A DNA stretch of 64,000 nt from Streptomyces ficellus (GTDB lineage: Bacteria > Actinomycetota > Actinomycetes > Streptomycetales > Streptomycetaceae): NCBI RefSeq assembly GCF_030406405.1, contig NZ_JAUEPL010000026.1, positions 1 through 64,000 on the forward strand. Reading direction: 5' to 3'. Shown here piece by piece: positions 1 through 8,739 of this stretch. The stretch's first letter is position 1; each line of letters begins with the position of its first letter. The position numbers and the translations under genes were made by a program. Below the pieces are notes generated by a model that saw only the letters and a program-made list of their open reading frames with translations, made no database searches and was not told the DNA's origin.

Positions 1-2
1 CA

Positions 3-131
3 CCCGTGCACCCGGTCGGTGACCAGCTGGCCGCCGCCGTCCGGTCCGTCCAGGGCCTTTCCCGGCGGCACGCGCGCGTGAAGGCGGCCGAGGCGCTGGA
101 ACGGGTCGGGATTCCGGCGGCCCGGGCGCGG
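3..131 (+). pseudogene. Possible fragment of an oligopeptide ABC transporter ATPase
   Basis: The reading frame is open from the left edge. Its first ~42 residues resemble the helical segment of Opp/Dpp-type ATPases that precedes the signature motif: a VGDQL start, then QGLSRRHARVKAAEALERVG. The expected signature and Walker B motifs do not follow; the frame becomes Gly/Arg-rich and then overlaps the convergent DeoR-family gene. It may be a decayed gene or a chance match. The part left of the window would decide. Confidence 0.25.
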
Positions 132-189
132 GGCGCGGCGGCCTGCGCGGTGGTGGGGGCCGTGCCGGCCACTGACACGCCCGGAGGGC

Positions 190-1146
190 TCAGCGGCGGC
201 GGAGGTCGGCGACGCGGGCTGTCCGCTCCGGGGGGCCGTCGCCCGCGAGGGAGGCGCTGCGCAGTTGCCCGCCGCCCGGGTGGCGGCCCCGCTGGCCCGG
301 GAGCGGGACGTCGCGGCGGGACTGCCGCCCCGGGGGGGCTCCCTCCGCGCCGGACGCCCCGGCGCCCGTACCGGCCACCGTGATCTGGACGCCCTGGTCC
401 GCCAGCGCCTGGAGCTCCATGCCCGCCCGCTCGTCATGCGCGGGCGGCTCGTCGGTGACCAGCCGCGTGATCACGTCCGTCGGCACGGTCTGGAACATGG
501 TGTCCGTACCGAGCTTGGTGTGATCGGCCAGCACGACGACCTCCGCCGCCGCCTGGACCAGCGCGCGGTCCACGCTCGCGGAGAGCATGTTGGACGTGGA
601 CAGGCCCCGCTCGGCGGTCAGACCGCTCCCGGACAGGAACGCCCGGGAGACTCTGAGCCCCTGGAGGGACTGCTCCGCCCCGCTGCCCACCAGCGCGTAG
701 TTGGACCCGCGCAGGGTGCCGCCGGTCATGACGACCTCCACGCGGTTGGCGTGGGCCAACGCCTGCGCCACCAGCAGGGAGTTGGTGACGACGGTCAGCC
801 CGGGGACGCGCGCGAGCCGGCGCGCCAGCTCCTGCGTGGTGGTCCCGGCGCCGACCACGATGGCCTCGCCCTCTTCGACGAGGCCGGCGGCCACGTCGGC
901 GATGGCCGTCTTCTCGGCGGTCGCGAGATGGGATTTCTGCGGGAAGCCGGACTCTCGCGTGAAACCGCCCGGCAGCACCGCACCGCCGTGCCGGCGGTCG
1001 AGGAGTCCTTCTGCCTCCAGTGCCCGCACGTCGCGCCGCACGGTCACTTCGGAGGTCTGGACGACGCGGGCGAGCTCTCGGAGCGATACCGCCCCATTGG
1101 CGCGCACCATTTCAAGGATCAACTGACGACGTTCTGCAGCGAACAC
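190..1146 (-). CDS. DeoR/GlpR-family transcriptional regulator
   Basis: A 318-residue DeoR-family repressor. Residues 1-57 form the winged helix, opening MFAAERRQLILEMV with the recognition segment TSEVTVRRDVRALEAEG. Residues ~75-235 form the sugar-phosphate-sensing DeoRC domain, with the GAGTTT and TNSLLVAQAL motifs. The last ~55 residues are a Gly/Arg-rich tail with no visible domain. The ATG start places the helix-turn-helix at the N-terminus as usual. It is the only DeoR-type protein in the window and lies next to a set of nucleoside and deoxyribose genes, so it is a natural candidate for the factor that reads the CTACGCGCGTAG palindromes. That link is inference; no copy of the palindrome was found beside its own start. 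Confidence 0.85.
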   Translation of the reverse strand: MFAAERRQLILEMVRANGAVSLRELARVVQTSEVTVRRDVRALEAEGLLDRRHGGAVLPGGFTRESGFPQKSHLATAEKTAIADVAAGLVEEGEAIVVGAGTTTQELARRLARVPGLTVVTNSLLVAQALAHANRVEVVMTGGTLRGSNYALVGSGAEQSLQGLRVSRAFLSGSGLTAERGLSTSNMLSASVDRALVQAAAEVVVLADHTKLGTDTMFQTVPTDVITRLVTDEPPAHDERAGMELQALADQGVQITVAGTGAGASGAEGAPPGRQSRRDVPLPGQRGRHPGGGQLRSASLAGDGPPERTARVADLRRR

Positions 1147-1216
1147 GAAACTGACAGTAACCCCAGCGACCGTTTCTTTGCAGCGGTATGCGCCTATTAC
1201 GCGAAGTTGCGAACAG

Positions 1217-1248
1217 ACGGGCCCGCCAAGTGGTATAGGCGGGCCCGT
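1217..1248 (-). terminator. Rho-independent-like hairpin after the LpdA-like gene
   Basis: A perfect 11-bp inverted repeat (ACGGGCCCGCC / GGCGGGCCCGT) with a 10-nt loop. It lies downstream of the LpdA-like stop and upstream of the DeoR-family start, so it should end transcription of the LpdA-like gene. There is no U-tract, as is common in Streptomyces. Confidence 0.65.
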
Positions 1249-1335
1249 CCAGGAACGTTCCTTGACCGATCGATGTCCCGACTTGCCGGGGGTTGCCGGG
1301 TGTTGTCCGTACGCCCCGATACCGTCGGACGGGGC

Positions 1336-2775
1336 TTACGCCTCGGCCGTCGTCTTCCGGGTGTGCAACTGTCGTGCCACCTCGGCGATCGAGCCCGACA
1401 GGGATGGGTACACGGTGAAGGCGTTTGCGATCTGTTCGACCGTCAGGTTGTTGTCGACCGCGATCGAGATCGGGTGGATGAGCTCGCTGGCCTTGGGCGC
1501 GACGACACAGCCGCCGACCACGATGCCCGTGCCCGGACGGCAGAAAATCTTGACGAAGCCGTCCCGGATGCCCTGCATCTTGGCGCGCGGGTTGCGCAGC
1601 AGCGGCAGCTTGACGACCCGGGCGTCGATCTTGCCCGCGTCCACGTCCGCCTGCGTGTAGCCGACCGTGGCGATCTCCGGGTCGGTGAAGACGTTGGACG
1701 AGACGGTCTTGAGGTTCAGCGGGGCGACCGCGTCCCCGAGGAAGTGGTACATCGCGATCCGCCCCTGCATGGCCGCGACCGACGCGAGGGCGAAGACCCC
1801 GGTGACGTCACCGGCCGCGTACACGCCCGGCGCGGACGTACGCGAGACCTTGTCCGTCCAGATGTGGCCCGAGTCCCTGAGCCGTACGCCGGCCTCCTCC
1901 AGGCCCATCCCGGCGGTGTTCGGGATGGCGCCCACGGCCATCAGGCAGTGCGTACCGGAGATGACCCGGCCGTCCGCGAGGGTGACCTCGACACGGTCGC
2001 CGACGCGCTTGGCGGAGGCGGCGCGCGAGCGGGCCATGACGTTCATGCCCCGGCGCCGGAAGACGTCCTCCAGGACGGCGGCGGCGTCCGGGTCCTCGCC
2101 GGGCAGCACCCGGTCGCGGGAGGAGACGAGCGTGACGCGCGAGCCGAGCGCCTGGTAGGCGCCCGCGAACTCCGCGCCGGTCACACCCGAACCGACCACG
2201 ATGAGCTCCTCGGGGAGTTCGTCGAGGTCGTAGACCTGCGTCCAGTTGAGGATGCGCTCGCCGTCCGGCAGGGCGTCGGGGATCTCGCGCGGGTGGCCGC
2301 CGGTCGCGATCAGTACGGCGTCGGCGGTGAGGGCCTCCTCGGTGCCGTCCGCGGCCGTGACGATCACCTGGCGGGAGCCGTCCATCGCCTGGCGGCCGTC
2401 GAGCCGGCCCCGGCCGCGCAGCACCCGCGCGCCCGAGCGGGTCACGGACGCCGCGATGTCGTGGGACTGGGCGAGCGCGAGCCGCTTGACGCGCCGGTTG
2501 ACCTTGCCGAGGTCGACGCCGACGATCCGGGCGGCCTGGTCGATGTGCGGGGTGTCGTCCGCGACGATGATGCCGAGCTCCTCGTGGGAGGAGTCGAACG
2601 TGGTCATCACCTCGGCCGTGGCGATGAGGGTCTTCGAGGGTACGCAGTCGGTCAGGACGGACGCTCCGCCGAGGCCGTCGGTGTCGACGACGGTCACCTC
2701 CGCGCCGAGCTGGGCGGCCACCAGGGCCGCCTCGTATCCGCCGGGTCCGCCACCGATGATCACGATCCGGGTCAC
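1336..2775 (-). CDS. lpdA: LpdA-like NAD(P)H-quinone dehydrogenase (flavoprotein disulfide reductase family)
   Basis: A 479-residue FAD/NAD-dependent oxidoreductase of the pyridine nucleotide-disulfide reductase family. The N-terminus carries the FAD dinucleotide fold (IVIIGGGPGGYEAAL). A second nucleotide-binding fold lies mid-protein (VVGSGVTGAEFAG), the FAD-binding segment YAAGDVTG is present, and the dimerisation domain is C-terminal. The redox-active CxxxxC of true dihydrolipoamide dehydrogenase is lost: the site reads GGASVLTDCVPSKT with only one Cys. That matches the mycobacterial LpdA (Rv3303c) type, which reduces quinones. I chose the GTG at 2775 because it begins directly at the flavin fold. 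The gene diverges from the gamma-glutamylcyclotransferase-like gene. Confidence 0.87.
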   Translation of the reverse strand: MTRIVIIGGGPGGYEAALVAAQLGAEVTVVDTDGLGGASVLTDCVPSKTLIATAEVMTTFDSSHEELGIIVADDTPHIDQAARIVGVDLGKVNRRVKRLALAQSHDIAASVTRSGARVLRGRGRLDGRQAMDGSRQVIVTAADGTEEALTADAVLIATGGHPREIPDALPDGERILNWTQVYDLDELPEELIVVGSGVTGAEFAGAYQALGSRVTLVSSRDRVLPGEDPDAAAVLEDVFRRRGMNVMARSRAASAKRVGDRVEVTLADGRVISGTHCLMAVGAIPNTAGMGLEEAGVRLRDSGHIWTDKVSRTSAPGVYAAGDVTGVFALASVAAMQGRIAMYHFLGDAVAPLNLKTVSSNVFTDPEIATVGYTQADVDAGKIDARVVKLPLLRNPRAKMQGIRDGFVKIFCRPGTGIVVGGCVVAPKASELIHPISIAVDNNLTVEQIANAFTVYPSLSGSIAEVARQLHTRKTTAEA

Positions 2776-2915
2776 TGGGGTTAGGCCTCGCGCTCTCGTC
2801 ACGGCAGGGATGCAAGTACGTACCCCATTGTCCCGCACGGCTCGAAGAGCTTCCCGCCGGGGCCCTCCACGGTGGAAACAGGACGCACCCCCGGCCCTCC
2901 CGTACCCTCGATCCC

Positions 2916-3353
2916 ATGTCGCTCTACGCCGCGTACGCCGGCAACCTCGACGCGCGGCTGATGACCCGCCGCGCCCCGCACTCCCCGCTGCGCGGCACGG
3001 GCTGGCTCAACGGCTGGCGGCTGACGTTCGGCGGCGAGCAGATGGGCTGGGAGGGCGCGCTCCCCACGATCGTGGAGGCCCCGCGCTCCCAGGTGTTCGT
3101 CGCGCTGTACGACATCGCCCCGATGGACGAGGACTCCATGGACCGCTGGGAGGGCGTCGGGCTGGACATCTACCGGCGCATGCGGGTCCGGGTACACACC
3201 CTGGAGGGCGAGGAACCCGCCTGGCTGTACGTGCTCAACGGTTACGAGGGCGGCCTGCCCTCGGCCCGCTACCTGGGCGAGATCGCGGACGCCGCCGAGT
3301 CGGCGGGCGCCCCGCACGACTACGTGATGGAGCTGCGCAAGCGACCCTGCTAG
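2916..3353 (+). CDS. Gamma-glutamylcyclotransferase-like protein
   Basis: A 145-residue GGCT/AIG2-fold protein. The N-terminal YAAYAGNLD corresponds to the Y-G-S-N loop of the family, although the usual Ser is Gly here. The barrel follows with LPTIVEAP, VFVALYDI and the C-terminal segment containing ARYLGEI. Family members release 5-oxoproline from gamma-glutamyl substrates; the substrate here is unknown. It begins at an ATG and is probably monocistronic, since the nucleoside phosphorylase downstream has its own operator and start region. Six bases after its stop a small TTGTCG-GAAA-CGACAA hairpin is visible. Confidence 0.75.
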   Translation: MSLYAAYAGNLDARLMTRRAPHSPLRGTGWLNGWRLTFGGEQMGWEGALPTIVEAPRSQVFVALYDIAPMDEDSMDRWEGVGLDIYRRMRVRVHTLEGEEPAWLYVLNGYEGGLPSARYLGEIADAAESAGAPHDYVMELRKRPC

Positions 3354-3406
3354 CGCCTTTGTCGGAAACGACAAGACAACGATCCCAGGTCCGTGAGCAT
3401 CGTCAT

Positions 3407-3418
3407 CTACGCGCGTAG
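3407..3418. promoter_or_regulatory. Palindromic operator upstream of purine nucleoside phosphorylase
   Basis: A perfect 12-bp palindrome, CTACGCGCGTAG, 114 bp before the phosphorylase start. A possible -10 box, TACGCT (3431-3436), lies just downstream, so a bound protein would block RNA polymerase. It is one of six related sites in this window, all in front of nucleoside genes. Confidence 0.7.
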
Positions 3419-3532
3419 GCAATCTCCGGCTACGCTCTTGGGCGTACTGCTTTCTTCCGGGGCCCGCCCCCGGACCCCCGGCCGTCAGTGAGCGGGCCGG
3501 GGCGACTGTTCCTTCGCGAGGCGAGAGACTCT

Positions 3533-4357
3533 GTGAACGCAACTGCCACCCCGGACCACCTCCAGGGCGACCCCTACGCCGCCGCCGCCGACGCCGCCGC
3601 GCGCCTGCGCGCGCTGACCGGCGCCGAGACCCACGACGTCGCCCTCGTGATGGGCTCCGGCTGGGCGCCGGCCGTCGACGCGCTCGGCGCCCCCGACGCC
3701 GAGTTCCCGGTCACCGAGCTCCCCGGCTTCCCGCCGCCGGCCGTCGCGGGCCACGGCGGCAAGATCCGCTCGTACACGATCGGCGACAAGCGCGCGCTGG
3801 TCTTCCTGGGCCGTACGCACTTCTACGAGGGCCGGGGCGTCGCCGCCGTCGCCCACGGGGTACGCACCGCCGTCGCCGCCGGCTGCAAGACCGTCGTGCT
3901 GACCAACGGCTGCGGCGGGCTGCGCGAGGGCATGCGCCCCGGCCAGCCGGTCCTGATCAGCGACCACATCAACCTGACGGCCGCCTCGCCGATCGTCGGC
4001 GCGAACTTCGTCGACCTCACGGACCTGTACTCGCCCCGGCTGCGCGCCCTGTGCAAGGAGGTGGACGAGACGCTGGAGGAAGGCGTGTACGTCCAGTTCC
4101 CCGGCCCGCACTACGAGACCCCGGCCGAGATCAACATGGTCCGTGTGCTCGGCGGCGACCTGGTCGGCATGTCGACCGTCCTGGAGGCCATCGCGGCCCG
4201 CGAGGCGGGCGCCGAGGTCCTGGGCATCTCGCTGGTCACCAACCTGGCGGCGGGCCTCTCGGGCGAGCCGCTGAACCACGAGGAGGTCCTCCAGGCGGGC
4301 CGCGACTCGGCGGCCCGGATGGGTGAGCTGCTGACGCGGGTCCTGGACCGTATCTGA
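3533..4357 (+). CDS. Purine nucleoside phosphorylase
   Basis: A 274-residue trimeric (class I, human-type) purine nucleoside phosphorylase. It splits purine (deoxy)nucleosides with phosphate into base and (deoxy)ribose-1-phosphate. Visible motifs are the phosphate-binding MGSGWA near residue 40, GRTHFYEG, TNGCGGL, and the base-binding region VQFPGPHYETPAEI followed by GMSTVLEAIAA. The GTG at 3533 is preferred because a purine-rich GCGAGGCGAGAG stretch precedes it; an upstream in-frame start would add 15 unconserved residues. The product feeds the phosphosugar mutase encoded next and, for deoxynucleosides, DeoC. The upstream palindrome suggests nucleoside-responsive repression. Confidence 0.9.
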   Translation: MNATATPDHLQGDPYAAAADAAARLRALTGAETHDVALVMGSGWAPAVDALGAPDAEFPVTELPGFPPPAVAGHGGKIRSYTIGDKRALVFLGRTHFYEGRGVAAVAHGVRTAVAAGCKTVVLTNGCGGLREGMRPGQPVLISDHINLTAASPIVGANFVDLTDLYSPRLRALCKEVDETLEEGVYVQFPGPHYETPAEINMVRVLGGDLVGMSTVLEAIAAREAGAEVLGISLVTNLAAGLSGEPLNHEEVLQAGRDSAARMGELLTRVLDRI

Positions 4358-4391
4358 CGGGACCGTCCAGCCGTCGCGCCGTCCCCGGAAC

Positions 4392-4440
4392 GGGGCGGCG
4401 CTCTTTCTCGGTTCGCCCCGGGGCGGTGCCCTTTCTCGGT
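4392..4440. repeat. Two-copy 21-bp direct repeat in the phosphorylase-mutase spacer
   Basis: The 350-base spacer between the phosphorylase and the mutase genes has no convincing gene. It carries two 21-bp copies (4392-4412 and 4420-4440) that differ at two positions, share TTTCTCGGT and are spaced 28 bp apart. The rest of the spacer is GC-rich and otherwise featureless apart from an AGAGAGG-like ribosome site before 4709. Confidence 0.5.
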
Positions 4441-4708
4441 GCCCACCGGCGCGGTGCCGGGCGGAGGCGGAGGCCGGTGGGTGGGGGCGTGGCCCCTCCG
4501 GGCTCGCCTCCTCAAGGCCGGCGGCCTCTGCGGGGACGACCCTGCACGGCCCCAGCCCGGCCGTACGCCGGGTGCGAGCCGGTGGCGGGCGGTCGGGCCC
4601 GTCCCCGCCCACCGGCGCCGGCCGACGCGCCGCGCCGGGACGGGGGCCGAGCGCCGGGGTACCGGTAAGCGCAGAACCAGTCGTACGACACCCAGAGAGG
4701 CAGACACC

Positions 4709-6358
4709 GTGCAGCAGAACCTCATCGCGCAGGCCGAGGCGTGGCTGGCCGAGGACCCGGACAGCGAGACCCGCGACGAGCTGGCCAAGCTCATCGAGGC
4801 CAGGGACCTCGACGCGCTCGCCGACCGGTTCAGCGGCACGCTGCAGTTCGGTACGGCCGGGCTGCGCGGCGAGCTGGGGGCGGGCCCCATGCGGATGAAC
4901 CGGGCCGTGGTCATCCGCGCGGCCGCCGGACTCGCCGCGTACCTCAAGGGCAAGGGCCAGGGTGACGGCCTGGTCGTCATCGGGTACGACGCCCGCTACA
5001 AGTCGGCCGACTTCGCGCGGGACACCGCCGCCGTGATGACCGGCGCCGGCCTGCGCGCGGCCGTACTGCCGCGCCCGCTGCCGACGCCCGTCCTCGCGTA
5101 CGCCATAAGGCACCTGGGCGCCGTCGCCGGTGTCGAGGTGACCGCCAGCCACAACCCGCCCCGCGACAACGGCTACAAGGTCTACCTGGGTGACGGCTCG
5201 CAGATCGTGCCGCCCGCCGACGCCGAGATCGCCACCGAGATCGCGGCCGTCGCGAGCCTCGACGACGTACCGCGCGCCGAGAGCGGCTGGGAGACGCTCG
5301 GGGACGAGGTCCTGGAGGCGTACCTGGCGCGTACGGACGCCGTCCTGACCCCCGGCTCGCCGCGCACCGCGAACGTCGTCTACACGGCCATGCACGGCGT
5401 CGGCAAGGACGTCGTCCTGGCGGCGTGGGAGCGGGCCGGGTTCCCCGCGCCCGTGCTGGTGGCGGAGCAGGCCGAGCCCGACCCGGCCTTCCCGACCGTG
5501 GCGTTCCCCAACCCCGAGGAGCCGGGCGCGATGGACCTGGCGTTCGCCACGGCCCGGCGGGCCCGGCCGGACATCGTCATCGCCAACGACCCGGACGCCG
5601 ACCGCTGCGCCGTCGCCGTCCCGGACGACTCCGCCGAAGGCGGCTGGCGGATGCTGCGCGGCGACGAGGTCGGGGCGCTGCTGGCCGCCCACCTCGTCCA
5701 CAAGGGCGCCACGGGCACCTTCGCCGAGTCGATCGTGTCGTCGTCGCTGCTGGGCCGGATCGCGGAGGCGGCCGGGCTCGGGTACGAGGAGACGCTGACC
5801 GGCTTCAAGTGGATCGCCCGCGTGGAGGGCCTGCGGTACGGGTACGAGGAGGCGCTCGGCTACTGCGTCGACCCCGGTGGCGTACGCGACAAGGACGGCG
5901 TCACGGCGGCGCTGCTCGTCGCCGAGCTGGCGTCGGAACTGAAGGAGCAGGGCCGTACGCTCCGCGACCTGCTGGACGATCTGGCCATCGCTCACGGCCT
6001 GCACGCCACCGACCAGCTCTCCGTCCGGGTGGAGGACCTGAGCGTCATCGCCGACGCCATGCGCCGGCTGCGCGAGCAGCCGCCGACCTCGCTCGCCGGG
6101 CTGAGTGTCACGTCCGCCGAGGACCTGACGGAGGGCAGCGGCAAGCTGCCGCCCACGGACGGGCTGCGGTACTACCTGGACGGCGCCTTCAAGGCCCGTG
6201 TCATCGTCCGGCCCAGCGGCACCGAGCCGAAGCTCAAGTGCTACCTGGAGGTCGTCGTACCGGTCGGTGAGGCGAGCGAGCTGGCGGACGCGCGGGCGAA
6301 GGGCTCGCAGACCCTGGCCGCGATCAAGCGGGACCTGGCGGCGGCCGCCGGTATCTGA
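4709..6358 (+). CDS. pmmB: Phosphosugar mutase (PmmB-type; phosphopentomutase/phosphoglucomutase/phosphomannomutase)
   Basis: A 549-residue alpha-D-phosphohexomutase-superfamily enzyme that moves phosphate between C1 and C6 (or C5) of sugars. It shows the FGTAGLRGELG opening, the catalytic phosphoserine loop VTASHNPPRDNGYK, the metal loop NDPDADRCA, a sugar-binding segment near EEALGY, and the C-terminal phosphate loop RPSGTEPKLK. The GTG at 4709 follows CCCAGAGAGG and leaves the normal family length. The S. coelicolor counterpart is named pmmB. Its position behind a nucleoside phosphorylase makes conversion of (deoxy)ribose-1-phosphate to the 5-phosphate plausible, filling the DeoB role that is otherwise missing here. 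Substrate choice is inference. Confidence 0.85.
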   Translation: MQQNLIAQAEAWLAEDPDSETRDELAKLIEARDLDALADRFSGTLQFGTAGLRGELGAGPMRMNRAVVIRAAAGLAAYLKGKGQGDGLVVIGYDARYKSADFARDTAAVMTGAGLRAAVLPRPLPTPVLAYAIRHLGAVAGVEVTASHNPPRDNGYKVYLGDGSQIVPPADAEIATEIAAVASLDDVPRAESGWETLGDEVLEAYLARTDAVLTPGSPRTANVVYTAMHGVGKDVVLAAWERAGFPAPVLVAEQAEPDPAFPTVAFPNPEEPGAMDLAFATARRARPDIVIANDPDADRCAVAVPDDSAEGGWRMLRGDEVGALLAAHLVHKGATGTFAESIVSSSLLGRIAEAAGLGYEETLTGFKWIARVEGLRYGYEEALGYCVDPGGVRDKDGVTAALLVAELASELKEQGRTLRDLLDDLAIAHGLHATDQLSVRVEDLSVIADAMRRLREQPPTSLAGLSVTSAEDLTEGSGKLPPTDGLRYYLDGAFKARVIVRPSGTEPKLKCYLEVVVPVGEASELADARAKGSQTLAAIKRDLAAAAGI

Positions 6359-6487
6359 TCATCTGATCACGGCACGGGATGCCGCGTCCGGGTGAATCCG
6401 GTACGGCACGTGACGCACGGCCCGGGTACGTTCCCCACGCGCCGAGCAGGGTGACCCCGGTATCGCAGCCGAGCCCTGGAGCGCCCC

Positions 6488-7696
6488 GTGCCGCCGGTGA
6501 TCACCGTCCGCCCGACCGTCCCCGCGTCCCGGCGGCCGCCGTCCCCGGCGGGCGGCCGGGTACGGGAACGCACCGCCCGTTCGCTGGAACGCGCCGCCCG
6601 TTCGCTGCGCCACGCCGCGCCCGCGCTGCTCGGCTACCTGGCCGTACGGCTCTTCGGGCTGCTGGTGCTGGCCCGCTGGGCGCACCTGAAGGGCCATGGC
6701 GTCTGGCCGACGCTCGCCACCTCCTGGGACTCCGACTGGTACCTGGGCATCGCCGACCACGGGTACCAGGACGGCCTGGGTACCCGGGTCAACTCCAACA
6801 ACCTGGCGTTCTTCCCGCTCTACCCCGTGCTGGTCAAGGCGGTCGCGGGCGTCACGCCCGGCTCGCGCGCGTCGGTGGCGCTGGTGCTCGCGGTCGGCTT
6901 CTCGCTGGTCGCGGCGTGGGGGATCTTCGCGGTCGGCGACCGGCTGCGCGGGCGTCGCGAGGGGACCGTGCTGGCCGTCCTGTGGGGTGCGCTGCCGGTC
7001 GGGATCGTGCAGTGGATGGGCTACACCGAGTCGCTGTTCACCGCGCTCGCCGCCTGGTCGCTGTACGCGGTGCTGACCGGCCGCTGGCACGCGGCGGCCG
7101 CGCTCGCCGTGGCGGCCGGGCTGACGCGCCCCACCGGCATCGCGGTCGCGGCGGCGGTCACGGTGACCGGCCTGATGGCGACCGCCCGGACACGGGAGCG
7201 GGCGCCGCTGGTGGCGGCGCTCACCGCCCCGCTGGGCTGGCTGGGGTACGTGGCGTGGGTGGGCGCCCGGGTCGGGCGCTGGGACGGCTACTTCGCCGTG
7301 CAGCGGCTGTGGCGCAACGCGTGGGACGGCGGCGCGGGCACGCTGCGCGAGATGCGGGCGCTGCTGGCGTACGACACGGCTCCGCAGCTGTTCCTGGTCG
7401 CCGTCTCGGCGGTGCTGGTGGGGTCGGCCGCGCTGTACGTGCTGTGCCTGGCGGACCGGCAGCCGCTCGCGCTGCTGGTGTTCAGCGGGGTCCTGCTGGC
7501 GGTGGTCCTGGGCAGCGGCGGGGTGTACTTCCCGCGCGCCCGCTTCCTGCTGCCGGGCTTCCCGCTGCTGCTGCCGCTCGCGGTGGCCGTGTGCCGGGCC
7601 AGGCGGGTGGTGGCGGCGCTGGTGCTGGGCGGGGCGGTGCTGTCGTCGGCGTGGCTGGGCGGCTACATGCTCCTGGTGTGGCAAGGGCCGCCGTGA
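6488..7696 (+). CDS. PIG-V-like membrane glycosyltransferase
   Basis: A 402-residue polytopic membrane protein, with about ten hydrophobic segments after an Arg/Pro-rich cytoplasmic start. The loop after the first membrane helix contains WDSDWYLGIADHGY followed by FFPLYPVL, which resembles the mannosyltransferase family PIG-V/GT-C, where an acidic residue in this loop is catalytic and the sugar donor is lipid-linked. The acceptor is unknown. It starts with GTG after a short leader and ends just before a tandem-repeat tract that separates it from the convergent membrane-protein gene. Confidence 0.7.
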   Translation: MPPVITVRPTVPASRRPPSPAGGRVRERTARSLERAARSLRHAAPALLGYLAVRLFGLLVLARWAHLKGHGVWPTLATSWDSDWYLGIADHGYQDGLGTRVNSNNLAFFPLYPVLVKAVAGVTPGSRASVALVLAVGFSLVAAWGIFAVGDRLRGRREGTVLAVLWGALPVGIVQWMGYTESLFTALAAWSLYAVLTGRWHAAAALAVAAGLTRPTGIAVAAAVTVTGLMATARTRERAPLVAALTAPLGWLGYVAWVGARVGRWDGYFAVQRLWRNAWDGGAGTLREMRALLAYDTAPQLFLVAVSAVLVGSAALYVLCLADRQPLALLVFSGVLLAVVLGSGGVYFPRARFLLPGFPLLLPLAVAVCRARRVVAALVLGGAVLSSAWLGGYMLLVWQGPP

Positions 7697-7730
7697 GCCC
7701 CGGGCCGCCGGGAGGATCGCGAGGATTCAT

Positions 7731-7978
7731 ATCGCCGGGAGCGCACGACGACTCAGCTCGCCGGGAGCACCACGAGGCTCAGGCGGCCAAGGAGCACCAC
7801 GACGACTCAGGCGAGCAGGAGGAGAACCGCGAGGACTCAGCTCGCCGGGAGGACCACGAGCCTCAGGCGGCCAAGGAGCACCACGACGACTCAGGCGAGC
7901 AGCCGCAGGACCGCGAGGACTCAGCTCGCCAGGAGGACCACGACAGCTCAGGTGGCCAGGAGCACCACGATGACTCAG
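7731..7978. repeat. Higher-order tandem repeat: two 84-bp units plus ~27-bp monomers
   Basis: Monomers of 26-30 bp all end in CTCAG and share GGAGNACCACGA. Three monomers (26+28+30) make an 84-bp unit that occurs twice with few differences, at 7757-7840 and 7841-7924. One monomer precedes it and two 27-bp monomers follow. The tract fills the spacer between convergent genes and runs into the last codons of the membrane-protein gene at 7975. Confidence 0.85.
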
Positions 7979-8565
7979 GCGACCAGGAGGACCACGAGGA
8001 GGATGACTCCGGCGGCCACGGGCCCGATGATCTCGTACGCCCAGCGGACCCGCGGCGCACCCTGCGCGCCCGGCCGCGCCGCGCACCGCTCGGCCAGTTC
8101 CCGCAGGTCGGCGATGGTCTGGTCGGCGCCGGCCGAGGGGGCCGCCGCGGGGTCCCCCGGGCTGCCGGCCCTGGCCTGCCGGCGTGCGGCGCGCTTGCGC
8201 TCCCGCAGTGAGACGGGCACCGACCACAGCTGGTACCGGGTGCCGTCCTGGGTGAGGACCTCGCTGGAGTACCCGGCGCGCACGTCGGCGACCGCCGCCC
8301 AGGGCAGGTCGATCGTGCGGAAGGGGTTGCGGACGCGCATGCGGTCCTCGTTGGCGTACACCACGGGCCGGAAGGTGAACGCGACGACCAGCGGTACCGC
8401 GATCAGCAGCGAGGCCAGCGTGATCCAGGGTGTCCGGCCCTCGCCGTTGACCAGCCCGTCCCCGCCGATCCAGGCGGCGAAGCCGAGCAGCAGCAGGCCG
8501 CCCACGATCCCCAGGGGCGAGCGGAAGGACCGGTCGGCGTACTCGGGCTGCTGGCGGCTCGTCAT
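7975..8565 (-). CDS. PH-domain-like membrane protein
   Basis: A 196-residue protein with two N-terminal membrane helices (about residues 18-35 and 48-65). A bacterial PH-like domain follows (about residues 68-125), with the pattern NPFRTIDLPWAAVADVRAGYSSEVL and a strand ending GTRYQLWSVPVS. A basic/Ala-rich linker leads to a final C-terminal helix, VAAGVILLVVLLVA. Proteins of this layout are common in Streptomyces and lack a known function. The stop codon lies inside the tandem-repeat tract, so the extreme C-terminus may vary between strains. Confidence 0.75.
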   Translation of the reverse strand: MTSRQQPEYADRSFRSPLGIVGGLLLLGFAAWIGGDGLVNGEGRTPWITLASLLIAVPLVVAFTFRPVVYANEDRMRVRNPFRTIDLPWAAVADVRAGYSSEVLTQDGTRYQLWSVPVSLRERKRAARRQARAGSPGDPAAAPSAGADQTIADLRELAERCAARPGAQGAPRVRWAYEIIGPVAAGVILLVVLLVA

Positions 8566-8714
8566 GCGGCCGATTCTGCCTCACGGCCCCCGGGCTCACG
8601 CGATGAGACCCGCGCGCCTGCCCATGGGCACGGGCCCGCCGCGTGACGGAGCTCACCACCACCGGCCCACCAGCGGTTTCGCCGCCCGCTGCGAACCGGG
8701 GGCTGTACAGGTCG

Positions 8715-8726
8715 CTACGCGCGTAG
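8715..8726. promoter_or_regulatory. Palindromic operator overlapping the deoC promoter
   Basis: A perfect CTACGCGCGTAG ends 13 bases before the deoC start. A -10-like TAGATA (8724-8729) overlaps its right arm, so transcription would begin about 8736-8740, at or next to the start codon. Binding would occlude the promoter. Confidence 0.75.
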
Positions 8727-8739
8727 ATATGCTCCCCTG

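Noticed and set aside
265..2784. An 839-codon plus-strand open frame across the DeoR and LpdA-like genes
   Set aside because: It is antisense to two well-supported genes and its composition is Arg/Gly/His-rich with no domain; GC-rich DNA produces such long shadow frames.
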